64,000 nt of DNA from CAVXSP01 sp963764505 (GTDB lineage: Bacteria; Acidobacteriota; Vicinamibacteria; Vicinamibacterales; SCN-69-37). The notes under the pieces are model-generated. The model was not told where the DNA came from, did not search any database, and was given only the letters and a program-made list of their open reading frames with translations. Both the position numbers and the translations under genes were made by a program. Location of the stretch: positions 1,984,001 to 2,048,000 of the forward strand of contig CAVXSP010000001.1 of the NCBI GenBank assembly GCA_963764505.1. Reading direction: 5' to 3'. The stretch's first letter is position 1. Every line of letters starts with the position of its first letter. Below, piece after piece: positions 20,271 through 29,049 of this stretch.

Positions 20271-20918
20271 CTAAGACGGAAGATAACGGTCGAGGTACGG
20301 CAACAGGATCTGGACGAACTGCGCGGGCGTCGTGCTCGGCCTCGTCGACACCCGCCTGCGGGCCGGTGATCGGGACTGACGATGCGCACGAGCGCGGCAT
20401 CGGAGCGGTTCAACCGGATCGCGTCGGTCACCATGAAGATCTTGCTCCAGTAGTCGCTCGCCACGATGCGGCCGTGGCTCTGATACCAGTAGAAGACGAC
20501 CTGCCGGTCGAGCCCCTTCGACGATGAGCACCTCGTTCACGTGGATCGGATCGGCGCGACCGGGGACGGCGATCGTCGTCTGCGTGGTGCGCACCGGCTG
20601 CCAGCCGGCGCCCGGAAGGCAGTTCATCGGCGAGTGGATCGTGTCGCCCTGCCGCTGGCTCTGGTAGTAGCCGACGTACAGGCCGACGACGTCGTTCGGC
20701 GACGCGACGTAGTAGCGGTTCAGGTAGTCATCCACGCCCAGCACGGCGAGGACGTCGCTCGTCAGCGGCGCGGCCTCGTGCCCCGACCAGTTGCCAAGCT
20801 GATTCGGGAGATGCGCGAGCGGCTCGCGCAGCGGCACGCGCTCGGGCTGCATCGCGAAGCCGATGTAGGTCGTCGTGGCGACGAAGCACGCACTCAGGAG
20901 AAGAAGGCGTCGGGTCAT
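20271..20918 (-). CDS. EpsI domain protein, exosortase-associated (frameshifted)
   Basis: It begins MTRRLLLLSACFVATTTYIGF, a signal or anchor helix. The EpsI hallmark IHSPMNCLPGAGWQPV lies near residue 95, followed by VNEVLIVEG. The frame then shifts near 20520. The expected continuation in a second frame includes VASDYWSKIFMVTDAIRLNRSDAALVR, and a second shift near 20350 returns to PAQFVQILLPYLDRYLPS at the end. The total of about 215 residues fits the family. EpsI proteins are found as exosortase C-terminal domains or, as here, as a separate gene beside it, 11 bases from the exosortase. Confidence 0.82.
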   Translation of the reverse strand: MTRRLLLLSACFVATTTYIGFAMQPERVPLREPLAHLPNQLGNWSGHEAAPLTSDVLAVLGVDDYLNRYYVASPNDVVGLYVGYYQSQRQGDTIHSPMNCLPGAGWQPVRTTQTTIAVPGRADPIHVNEVLIVEGARPAGRLLLVSEPRPHRGERLLEQDLHGDRRDPVEPLRCRARAHRQSRSPARRRVSTRPSTTPAQFVQILLPYLDRYLPS

Positions 20919-20929
20919 TGGATCAGGGA

Positions 20930-21794
20930 TCAGGCGGCCGCCGTGCTCGTCGCTCCAGCCGCCACGCCGCGCGGGATGAACCGCTGGAGCAGCCGCGCCA
21001 CGACGAACATCATCAGAAACGCGACCATGAACACCAGCCAGCCCGAGAACTCGTGAAAGAAGCCTTCGGCGGCGGCCGGGCCGTAGTAGGGCGCCGCCAG
21101 GCCGGTGCCGGCAACCCGGAAGGCATTGGACGCAATGGCAATCGGGATCGTGGACAGCGCGATCAGCACGCGCACGAACGGCCGCCGATCGATGAAGTAC
21201 CCGTAGACGATGCCGAGCGTCAGCAGCGACACGAGCGACCGGATGCCGCTGCAGGCTTCGGCCACCTCGAGCGTCGTGTTCGCCAGGACGATCACGTTGC
21301 CTTCGCGGAGCACGGGCACGCCCGCCAGCGACAGGGTCGTTTCGCCGACGTTCGAGGCGAGCAGTTGAAGCGGAAACGCGATCTGGTTGAAGAGGATCGC
21401 CGGAATCGGAATCATCAGGATCAGGAAGGCGAGGGGGAACACCAGAATCCGGAGCGCCCGCCAGCCCGCCACAAAGACGATGGATCCGGCCAGCACCGCC
21501 AGGATCGATGTGCGGGTCAAGAACAGCTCGGCGCCCAGCAGGCCGGCCACCAGCAGGGCCAGACCGAACACGACGATCGCCAGGCCAATCGCGGCGGGTC
21601 GGGGCTGAACTTTGGCCAGCTTGTGCCGGCGCTCCCAGACGAAATAGGCCGCGAGCGGGATGATCAGGAACCCATGCGAGTAGTTGTCGTCATGGGCCCA
21701 GTCCTCCAGCGAGCCGGACCATCACCGGCCCGTAGAGCGCCAGGAAGCTCAGCAGTGCGAGGGCCCATGCCACTCGTCGAAATCCCCACCTCAT
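20930..21794 (-). CDS. Exosortase (one frameshift near the N-terminus)
   Basis: An integral membrane transpeptidase-like enzyme that cleaves PEP-CTERM sorting signals. The catalytic triad is visible: Cys in EVAEACSGIRS, Arg in IASNAFRVAGTG and His in EGFFHEFSGW, each at the end of a helix. The main frame covers 213 residues. ATG at 21794 opens MRWGFRRVAWALALLSFLAL. One indel near 21715 joins it through SLEDWAHDDNYSHGFLIIPL, giving about 288 residues and the eight-helix layout usual for the family. Its probable substrates here are the three PEP-CTERM proteins at 26662, 46231 and 48981. Confidence 0.9.
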
Positions 21795-22306
21795 CGCGAA
21801 GGGCAAGTAGCAAGGCACTCTCCGCGGCCGCCTCCCGTCGCCCGCGAGGCAGCAAGGAGCCTGTTTGCAGGCACTTGACGGGGATCGCGGCCATGGAACC
21901 GGTCACCGGGGGGCCAGAAAATCACCAGAAGGGCTGACAAATATTCTCGGCTCCGGGTCCTTTTCGGGGCCTCCTCAGCATCGGGCCAAAGCTCGCGGGG
22001 TTTGCCGGAATTCCGGCAGACAGAATGTCAGCGATCCGAGCCGGCCGAGTCCAACAGTGTGACCGAGTCGAAAAAGGTGAAATTCTCACATGGTCAAAAA
22101 TGCAGCGTCAGCCGTGAACTTGAATTGGCGACGATCAATCCGAAGATGGTTCGTGCTCAGCAAGTCCATATCTTATAGGGCAGTTAGTCAGCAGCCATAA
22201 GTTTGACATCGACGTCAGCATCCCCTGAGCGCACGTGGCACAGTCTTTGGGTAAGCGGCATGCGCGCCAGCCGGGGCCCTCGCCGGAATGGCACGAGGAC
22301 ATCCAA
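21795..22306. promoter_or_regulatory. Divergent intergenic region between exosortase and acyltransferase genes
   Basis: 512 bases with no supported gene. It is less GC-rich than its surroundings, with A/T patches such as gacaaatattctc and gaaaaaggtgaaattctcacatggtcaaaaatgc, as expected for divergent promoters. At 22236-22251 on the plus strand, TGGCAC-N5-TTGG resembles a sigma-54 site but lacks the -12 GC. A weak dyad ccggaattccgg lies near 22002. No riboswitch or RNA gene is evident. Confidence 0.4.
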
Positions 22307-23129
22307 ATGTTGAGCTTTCTTGAACGCCAAGCCGCGCTCATCGATCGGCGGCTCGTCCTCTTGGCGCCGAGATCGGCCTATACCGCGCCGTTCTTCAACC
22401 TCGAGCACAGCTCAGAGCGACATTCGGCGCTGCTCGGCGAGGTTCAGCGACTGCGGGGCGCGATCTACGTCGGTGACGGAGCGGTCCGCGGCGATGACCT
22501 TTCTTCCGATGGCCGCCACGAGACCGCCGAGGACCGCAACAGCTGGCATTTCCTGATGTTGACTCCTGGTGGGAAGGTCAGCTCCTGCGTGTGGTATCTT
22601 GCCCACGAAGGAGCCAGGCGTGTCGAGGAACTTCGCGTTCGCGCCTGTCCGCTCGGGCGCGATGCGGCGTGGCACGACACCTTCCGTACCGCGGTTGAAG
22701 ACGAGTTGACGCGAGCCGGCCGCGACGGCCTCCGATTCGCTGAAGTCGGCGGCTGGGCCGTCTCGAGGCAGTCGCGCTGCACGTCGGAGGGTCTCTTGCT
22801 GGCGCTGGCGGCCTACAGTCTGGGCCGGCTTTTCGGGGGGCCTTGGGCCTGACCACAGCCACGGTGCGGCATTCTTCGTCGGCAATCCTGAGGCGTCTGG
22901 GGGGCTCGTATCTCCAGGCGAATGGCACCGTCGTGCCGCCTTATTACGATCCGCGGTACCAGTGCGAGATGGAGCTGCTCCGCTTCGATTCCCGAAGGCC
23001 CAATCCGAGATTCGCGCACCTCGTCGACCTGCTCAAGGAACGTTTGACCAATGTGCGTGTAGTCACGGCGCATCAGCCGGCGCGCCTTTCGTTTCGGCCA
23101 TGCCACTGGAGCCGCTGTTCGCCGCCTGA
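22307..23129 (+). CDS. FeeM-like N-acyl amino acid synthase / exosortase-associated GNAT acyltransferase (frameshifted)
   Basis: ATG at 22307 (MLSFLERQAALI) follows a CGAGG ribosome site. The first frame has a GNAT-type core: RGAIYVGDGAVRGDDL, WHFLMLTPGGKVSSCVWYL, and FAEVGGWAVSRQSRCTSEG with the following helix. A shift near 22845 joins ALGLTTATVRHSSSAILRRLGG and a substrate strand near CEMELLRFDS. A second shift near 23068 ends it at TGA 23129 with SAMPLEPLFAA. The total is about 274 residues. The layout resembles long-chain N-acyl amino acid synthases (FeeM family), which take acyl groups from acyl-ACP and are known to be linked to PEP-CTERM/exosortase loci. An ACP gene lies downstream. 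The exact subfamily needs a profile search. Confidence 0.6.
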
Positions 23130-23139
23130 CGGCCGCCCG

Positions 23140-24833
23140 ATGGAACCTGCGAGCCTCGCGTCCGCGATCGACGCCTGGACGGCGGTCCTGGGACCGGAGT
23201 TCGTCGTTCGCGACGCGTCCGTCCTCGAGGCGGCTTCCACGGCGACATTCGCGACGACTTCGCACGTCCAGGCGATTCTCCGGCCCGCCGATCGGGAGCA
23301 GGTGCAGGCCTGCGTGCGCGTGGCCAACCGGTTTCGGATCGCGCTCTATCCGATCAGCACGCGGCAAGAACTGGGGATACGGGTCCCGCGTGCCGGTCCG
23401 CGACGGCGTGCTGCTCGATCTCGGCCGATTGAACCGGATCGTCGACTTCAACGAGGAGCTCGGCGTACGTCACGGTCGAACCCGGTGTCACGCAGCGACA
23501 GTTGTTCAGCTTCCTGCGCGAGCAGCGCTCGCGCCTCTGGATGGACGCGACCGGCGCCAGTCCCGATTGCAGCATCATCGGCAACACGCTCGAGCGCGGA
23601 TTCGGCCACACGCCAATGGGCGACCACTGCGGCAACGCCTGCGGCCTGGAGGTCGTGCTCCCGACGGGCGAGTGCATCGAGACGGGATTTGGTCGGTTTC
23701 CGGGCTCGAGGGCGGGCCCGGTGAGTCGATCGGGCGTGGGGCCTTCGCTCGACGGTCTCTTCTCGCAGTCGAATCTTGGCATCGTCACGCGGATGACCGT
23801 GTGGCTCATGCCGGCCCCTGAGCACTTTCAGGCGTTCTTCTTCATGTGCCGCGACGAGGACGGGCTCGCGGCCCTCGTCGACGCGCTGAGGCCGCTGCGG
23901 CTGGACGGAACGCTACGCAGCGTGATGCATGTGGGCAACGACTACAAGGTCTTGGCGGCGGCAGGGCAGTTCCCATGGGACGACACGCTCGATCAGGTCC
24001 GCCGATCGGCCGGACGAGATGGCGCAAAGGCGGCAGAAGTTGGGCATCGGCTGCTGGAATGGGTCCGGAGGCTTGTACGGCACGCAGGGCCCAGGTGCGC
24101 GAAGCTCGGCGTCGCGTGCGGCGCGCCCTGGCCGGCAAAGTGGATCGGCTGCAGTTCGTCGACGACAGGCTGCTCGGCGTCATGGCTCGGTTCGCGAAGC
24201 CGTTTCGTGCTCTGACGGGATGGGACGTGAGTCGTATCGTCCGGGTGATCGAACCGGTCTTCAACCTGCTGAAGGGCGTGCCCACCGATGCGCCGATGGC
24301 AAGCGCCTACTGGCGCAAGAGGACCGCTCCTCCGGACGCGCCCGATCCCGATCGCGACCGGTGTGGGCTGCTATGGTGCAGCCCCGTCCTGCCGAAGACC
24401 GGCGCCGACCTCCGGGAGGTGACGGAGCTGGCCGTCCGCGTCGTGCTCGAATACGACTTCGAACCGCAGATTTCAGTCTCGCTGGCGACGGAGCGCAGCA
24501 TCATCTGCATCATCACGATTGCCTACGACCGCGATCTTCGCTGGCGAGGACCGGCGTGCGCAGGCATGTTACGAGACGCTCACGCGCGCTCTCCTCGCAC
24601 GTGGGTATCCGCCCTATCGCGTGAATGTCGGCGCCATGTCGCTCGTTGGAGGCGACGGCACCTATGCGGACACCCTCAGGGCCATCAAGTCCGCCCTCGA
24701 TCCGAACGGGATCCTCGCCCCCGGCCGGTACGAGCCTGCACCGGTAGCCAGTCGCCGCCCGCACGCGAGACGTCGCCTGACCCGCCCGATCCCGTTCCCG
24801 ATGGCGCGGCCGGCGAGTATCATACGGCCATGA
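23140..24833 (+). CDS. FAD-binding oxidoreductase of the vanillyl-alcohol oxidase / p-cresol methylhydroxylase type (frameshifted)
   Basis: ATG at 23140 opens MEPASLASAIDAWTAVLGPEF. FAD_binding_4 features follow: AILRPADREQVQACVRVANRF, ALYPIST, then after a shift near 23370 GKNWGYGSRVPVRDGVLLDL, and after another near 23465 VTVEPGVTQRQLFSFLRE. The signature IGNTLERGFGHTPMGDHCGN and LFSQSNLGIVTRM are typical of VAO/PCMH flavoproteins, which oxidise para-alkylphenols. The C-terminal cap ends IKSALDPNGILAPGRYEP. Further shifts lie near 24010 and 24540. About 564 codons, the family size. It ends overlapping the next ATG. A phenolic substrate is an inference. Confidence 0.78.
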
Positions 24834-25384
24834 ACCAGGCACTCCCAATCGCCGTCGTCCTCGTGCTGAGTCTGGCGCCTCTGGCGAACGCACAGACGGC
24901 AGTGGTGCGACCGGGCGCAACCGTCGCGTACATCAGCGGGCAGCGCATCTCGGCAGAGTCGGTGGCCGGCAGGGAGGCCCAGAGCCGGCTGGCCAGCCTG
25001 CGCCAGCAGAAGACCGCTGATCTGCAGGACAAACGACGCGCGCTCGACGCCACGCGGCAGAAGCTGGTCGGCTCGGCCGAAGGCGAAGAGCGGACGCAAC
25101 TGGAGCGCCAGGAGCAGCAGGAGCAGCAGGACCTGGAGCGGGCGGCCCAGCAGGCGCAGGTCGAGCTGCAGAACCTCCAGCGCCAGATTGTCGTGGATCT
25201 TCAGCCGCAGGTGCGGTCCGCCCTGGACGACCTGCTGAAGGGCACCGATGTCCAGGTCGTGTTGCAGTTCGAGACCTCGATCGTCTGGGCGGCCCAGGGC
25301 CTCGACCTGACCTCGGCCGTGATCGAGCGCATGGACGCGAAGACCGCGGGAAGCGGGAAACCATCCTGCAGACTCCAAGGGTGA
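24830..25384 (+). CDS. OmpH/Skp-like periplasmic coiled-coil chaperone
   Basis: A 184-residue protein with a signal peptide (MNQALPIAVVLVLSLAPLANAQ). A short strand VAYISGQRISAES follows, then a long charged coiled coil rich in Q, E, R and L (QQKTADLQDKRRALDATRQK through VELQNLQRQIVVDLQ). It ends with a strand VQVVLQFETSIVWAAQGLDLT. This strand-coil-strand order is the Skp/OmpH fold that holds unfolded outer-membrane proteins in the periplasm. The start overlaps the stop of the flavoprotein gene, and three bases separate it from the ACP gene. Its presence in this operon suggests a client made or modified nearby. Confidence 0.75.
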   Translation: MNQALPIAVVLVLSLAPLANAQTAVVRPGATVAYISGQRISAESVAGREAQSRLASLRQQKTADLQDKRRALDATRQKLVGSAEGEERTQLERQEQQEQQDLERAAQQAQVELQNLQRQIVVDLQPQVRSALDDLLKGTDVQVVLQFETSIVWAAQGLDLTSAVIERMDAKTAGSGKPSCRLQG

Positions 25385-25387
25385 GCG

Positions 25388-25654
25388 ATGAGCCCGATCA
25401 AGGACGCGCTCCGGGAGTTCATCCTCGCGAACGCGCTGCCCGGCGAGTCGCCGGAGAACCTCCGTGATACGACGCCGCTCCAATCGAGCGGGATCCTCGA
25501 TTCCCTCGCTGTCCTGGCACTCGCGACGTTCATCAAGGAGCGCTTTGGGGTCGAGCTGGACGTCTACGAGACCGGCATCGAGCAGTTCGATCGGATCGAG
25601 GACATCGCGGGCCTGATCGCAAGAAAGCACGCCAGCGCGGTAGGTTCGGCGTAG
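25388..25654 (+). CDS. Acyl carrier protein
   Basis: An 88-residue stand-alone carrier protein. It has the four-helix ACP pattern and the phosphopantetheine attachment serine in GILDSLAVLALATFI near residue 39. Acidic helices follow (ERFGVELDVYETGIEQFDRIEDI). It carries activated acyl chains for a dedicated pathway; housekeeping fab genes are absent nearby. It sits between the Skp-like gene and an E2-like acyltransferase, in the operon that begins with the FeeM-like gene, so it is the natural acyl donor for those enzymes. Confidence 0.9.
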   Translation: MSPIKDALREFILANALPGESPENLRDTTPLQSSGILDSLAVLALATFIKERFGVELDVYETGIEQFDRIEDIAGLIARKHASAVGSA

Positions 25655-25665
25655 CAGAGAGAGCC

Positions 25666-26492
25666 ATGCCGGCGACACGCCCGATGGACGGCGAGCCACT
25701 CGACTATGCCGAGCGCTGGCTGCTCGACAGTCTGCGGGTCATCAGGCCCTCATTCGTCGCCTACCAGACATCGGTCGACATGACGGCCGCGTTGAGCCAG
25801 CTCGACGAGCTGCGCCGCCAGAGGAGTGGCGGCGACGACGACGCACCAGCTCGTGCGGGCGGCGGCCCGGGCGCTGGCGGCCAATCCGGCCATCCACCAG
25901 ATGATTGCCGGCAGCCGGCGGTACCGTCCCGAACCGGGTGGACATCGGGCTGTCGATCACCGGGGAGACGTTCGTGGCGCCTGTGCTGGTGATCGAGGGC
26001 GCGAACGAAAAGAGCCTCGCCGAGCTGGCGGCCGAGACGGCCCGTCGCGTGCCGGAGGTGCGCGAAGCCGACCGGCTCAAGCTGCGGGCATTGAGAAAAT
26101 GGGGCTGGCTCGTGCCCTCTGGAGTCCTGCGCCGGGCCATCATGCGGTCCCTGTTCGGGAAGGTCGGGTTCCAGCGCCAGGCCGCCGGCACATTCCAGGT
26201 CTCGACCGTGCCGGTCGAGTCTGCCGCCACGTCGGTGTTCGTCGCTTCCGGCGTCCTCGTCGGTGGCCTGGTCTCATCTCGCGTCGTGCCGGTTGGCGGC
26301 CAGCCGGCCGTCAGGCCAACCATGACGATCACGCTCTCTGGGGATCATGGAGTCTGGGACGGGCGGGCCGCGTCCCGCCTTCTGGCGGCGGTCAAGGCAG
26401 AGCTGGAGCACCCGGAATTCGAACCTCAGGCGGCGCCGGTGGCCCCGCCAGAACACGGGAAGGTTCCCGCTCTCCCCAAGGGTTATCAATAG
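25666..26492 (+). CDS. Stand-alone E2-like (2-oxoacid dehydrogenase acyltransferase fold) acyltransferase, frameshifted
   Basis: It starts MPATRPMDGEPLDYAERWLL with RPSFVAYQTSVDMTAALSQL. After indels near 25825 and 25915 it continues TTTHQLVRAAARALAANPAIHQ, RVDIGLSITGETFVAPVLVI and a C-terminal TITLSGDHGVWDGRAASRLL. The HGxxDG element is the catalytic motif of the E2/chloramphenicol acetyltransferase fold (usual DHRxxDG). There is no lipoyl domain and no E1 or E3 gene nearby, so it is not a normal dehydrogenase subunit. Sitting 11 bases after the ACP gene, it may transfer an acyl group from ACP. A similar protein lies at 32129. The true substrate is unknown. Confidence 0.68.
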
Positions 26493-26570
26493 TCTTCGTC
26501 GCCAACGACTTCTCCGGCCCTCACCCCTCGCAACTCTCTGGAATTCCAGCCTTTCCGGCAAAAGCACTTA

Positions 26571-26586
26571 TGGCCCCGCGTTTGCA
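26571..26586 (+). promoter_or_regulatory. Sigma-54-like promoter of the PEP-CTERM gene
   Basis: TGGCCC-CGCGT-TTGCA matches the -24/-12 consensus TGGCAC-N5-TTGC, with GG (26572-26573) and GC (26584-26585) exactly ten bases apart. Transcription would start near 26597, leaving a leader of about 65 bases before ATG 26662. PEP-CTERM genes in several bacteria are driven by RpoN with the PrsK/PrsR two-component system, which supports the reading. Confidence 0.6.
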
Positions 26587-26661
26587 AACCTGTCGGTCCG
26601 CGCGGCTTGTGTGTCCATGGTCGGACACTCAGGAAGCGTCCTTGGGGATGCGGAGGCAGAA

Positions 26662-27632
26662 ATGAAACGTGTTTTCTTCTTGGCAATTGGTTTGGCGGCG
26701 GTTCTGGGGTGGGCGAGGCCCGCTTCGGCGGACCCGATTGCGTTTGATATCAACGGCACGACTGCGGGCGGGGCTACCATGGCAAACAGCTTCGACTGGC
26801 TGCCGGGCAACTCGATGGTGGTTGAAACCCTGGTCGGAGCCCCGGTCACGCTCCTATACCAGGCGAACCTCAACTCTGTGGTGGGTTCCCCGAGCATCCT
26901 GAACGACACGACGGGTGGTTTCGATTCGATCACTGCCGTCGCGAGCTTCACGGCCATTCAAACCGGCCCGGGCACATTCTCGGTCCTACCTGGCGGGACG
27001 TTCGCACTCTATGCCGGGACGTCGGCCGCCCCCGATCTGGCTGGCGGCACGGCATTCTCGAACGAAAACCTCATCTTGACGGGAACGGCGACTGGGACTG
27101 GCTCCTTCAGCCAGATCCTCGATTTTGCCGGTACGATCCCTCGAACCCCTGCGCGCTGACCGTCCTCGGTTTCAAGGTCTGTGACTTGGATCAGACGTCC
27201 GCTCCGGCCCCCCCGACCAACGATTGGGCTGGATATTTCACGTTCTTCGGGGGCGGCGGGTTCAGCAACCTCCAGGTACAGGTCCAGACGTGGGATCCGA
27301 CCTACTTCACCAATCTTTCGAGTTTCCTGAATCCGATTTTGACCATCACGAGCGGCTCGAACAACGTTCCCTTCTCACAGGTGGATCCGACCGCCCTGTT
27401 CTGGACTGGCCAGGCTGGTGTGACGAGCATCTGCGGCCCGGGCCAGACGGCCGGCGTGAACTGCATCAATGGCACGGGCAGTAACATCATGGCAGAATCG
27501 GACGCCAGCACGGTGTTCCGAGTCACTGCATCCCCGGTTCCGGAGCCGGCGACATTGACGCTGCTGGGTCTGGGACTCGCCGGCTCGGCAGCGGCACGTC
27601 GGCGTCAGATGCGGAAGGCGAAGAAGCAGTAA
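26662..27632 (+). CDS. PEP-CTERM sorting-domain surface protein (one frameshift)
   Basis: ATG at 26662 has a GGAGG site nine bases upstream. The signal peptide is MKRVFFLAIGLAAVLGWARPASA. A beta-rich, glycine/threonine-rich secreted domain follows (ITAVASFTAIQTGPGTFSVL). An indel near 27131 joins DFAGT to YDPSNPCALTVLGFKVCDL, leaving a cysteine pair. The C-terminus is diagnostic: VPEPATLTLLGLGLAGSAAA, then the basic tail RRRQMRKAKKQ. The exosortase recognises and cleaves this signal during export. The passenger has no recognised enzyme motif. It has its own sigma-54-like promoter upstream and a terminator directly after it. Confidence 0.88.
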
Positions 27633-27658
27633 GTTACACCCTCCCCAAGGGCAGCCGA

Positions 27659-27689
27659 AGCGGGGGCCACCAGTGGCCCCCGCTTTTTT
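27659..27689 (+). terminator. Rho-independent terminator after the PEP-CTERM gene
   Basis: A perfect 11-bp GC-rich stem (agcgggggcca / tggcccccgct) with a 4-base loop is followed by six T residues at 27684-27689. It lies 27 bases after the PEP-CTERM stop. The minus-strand GT1 gene ends at 27688, so the hairpin probably separates the two convergent units. Confidence 0.88.
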
Positions 27690-28903
27690 ATTCCCCGCCC
27701 ACCGTCGCGACCATTGCGCCAAAACGCTTGGCGGCATCGTATCGACGGTGCGACGCAGCCAGACGCCGGGCATGTTCGTGGTATCTCGTCGTCCCCAGCA
27801 TCTTCTCGACCATCGGCCGCACGCGGGAAACCGTCAAGCCCCTGGCCCGCATCGCCTCTCCCGCCCCGGCCAGGCGTACCGCCTCCATGTTGAGGTGCTG
27901 GTCCATGTTGTTGCTGACCAGCCCCAGCACGGGTATCCCCGCGGCGAGCGCCTGGTAGACCGATGGACTCCCTCCGTTACAGATCACGAGGCTGGCACGG
28001 CCAGCGGCTTCGATGCCCGGCAGGAAGTCTGCCACGTGTGCGTTGGCAGGAACTCGGTCGAGCTTGACTCTGCCGGCCGTCGCGGCGATGACAGTAATGG
28101 GCAGGGCGGAAAGGGCGTCCAGCGCGACGCCCAGGAAGTCCTCCTCGCCCGAACTGCCCGGTGTGACATAGACGATCGCTCGATCGTCCGGGAGCGCATC
28201 CCACCAGGACGGCTCGGAGACGACGGGCGACCAGAGCACCGCGCCGATGTAATGATGCGTTGAAGGCAGGTCCTCGATGGGCGCCAGGTCGGGAATGTCA
28301 GCGTAGGCGGTGTAGTCGCCGAACGTATACATCGTTCGGATGTCCCAGCCGATTCCCGGCAGCCGGTGCTCCCGCAGCACGGCGTTGAGCGGACGGGTGT
28401 GGGCGGCAAACCCGACAGGTCGAAGCAGCCCGAAGAGCGCCCACGCCAGCCTGGCTCCAACGACACCCGCGAGCGGGTAGTCGTATTCCGGAAACCGGAA
28501 CGTCTGCCGCCCGTAGGGGCTCCAGTAGGCATTCGCAACCGCGATGTGCGGAACACCGGCCAGGCGCGCGCTGGCCGCCAGAGAAATGCGAAAGTCTCCA
28601 ACGAGGAGGTCGGGACCGACTCGCGCGATGGTGGCGAGATTCCTCCTTGACGTAGCCTCGGAGCGTGTCGATGTCATGCATCGGCAGCCCACGACCGAGT
28701 CGCCGGAGGAAGAGTTCACTCGGCAGTGACCGGATGGGGTGGAAGGTGAACGGAAGGTCGCCGAGCAGCCGGTTGTACCGAGGGTCCCAGGCAGCGTGGA
28801 CCTCGTACGTCTCCGGGTCGAGGGTCCGCGCGAGGACGTTCGCCCGGGCGACGTGAGCCAACGTGACGGCTTCGGCGATGAACAGGATGCGGCGGCGAGC
28901 CAT
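27688..28903 (-). CDS. GT1 family (UGT/MGT-like) glycosyltransferase (one frameshift)
   Basis: It begins MARRRILFIAEAVTLAHVAR, a GT-B start with the TLAH acceptor loop. It runs to DTLRGYVKEE and then shifts near 28650 into the frame reading LATIARVGPDLLVGDFRISL. The C-terminal half has VYVTPGSSGEEDFLGVAL and a donor-binding segment VICNGGSPSVYQALAAGIPVLG. That segment matches the UGT/macrolide glycosyltransferase signature, although the usual H of HGG is C-N here. About 405 codons. These enzymes glycosylate small molecules or lipids rather than polysaccharide. It may therefore decorate the product of the neighbouring acyl genes; that is inference. Confidence 0.75.
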
Positions 28904-29049
28904 GAGGTCAGATCGGCTTTACGACTGTCTCAGGTCGAGACAGCGACGGCGAAAAAGTCCCACGCCGTGCTGGTTGGGCGTCATTCGACGAAGTTCCGGG
29001 GTCGTCCGTTGTCTGAAGACGGATCATTCTGGCGCCGATAATAGGCCGG

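Noticed and set aside
22236..22251. Sigma-54 promoter before the FeeM-like gene (TGGCAC-N5-TTGG)
   Set aside because: The -12 box lacks the GC that sigma-54 needs, so it is mentioned only as a weak candidate.
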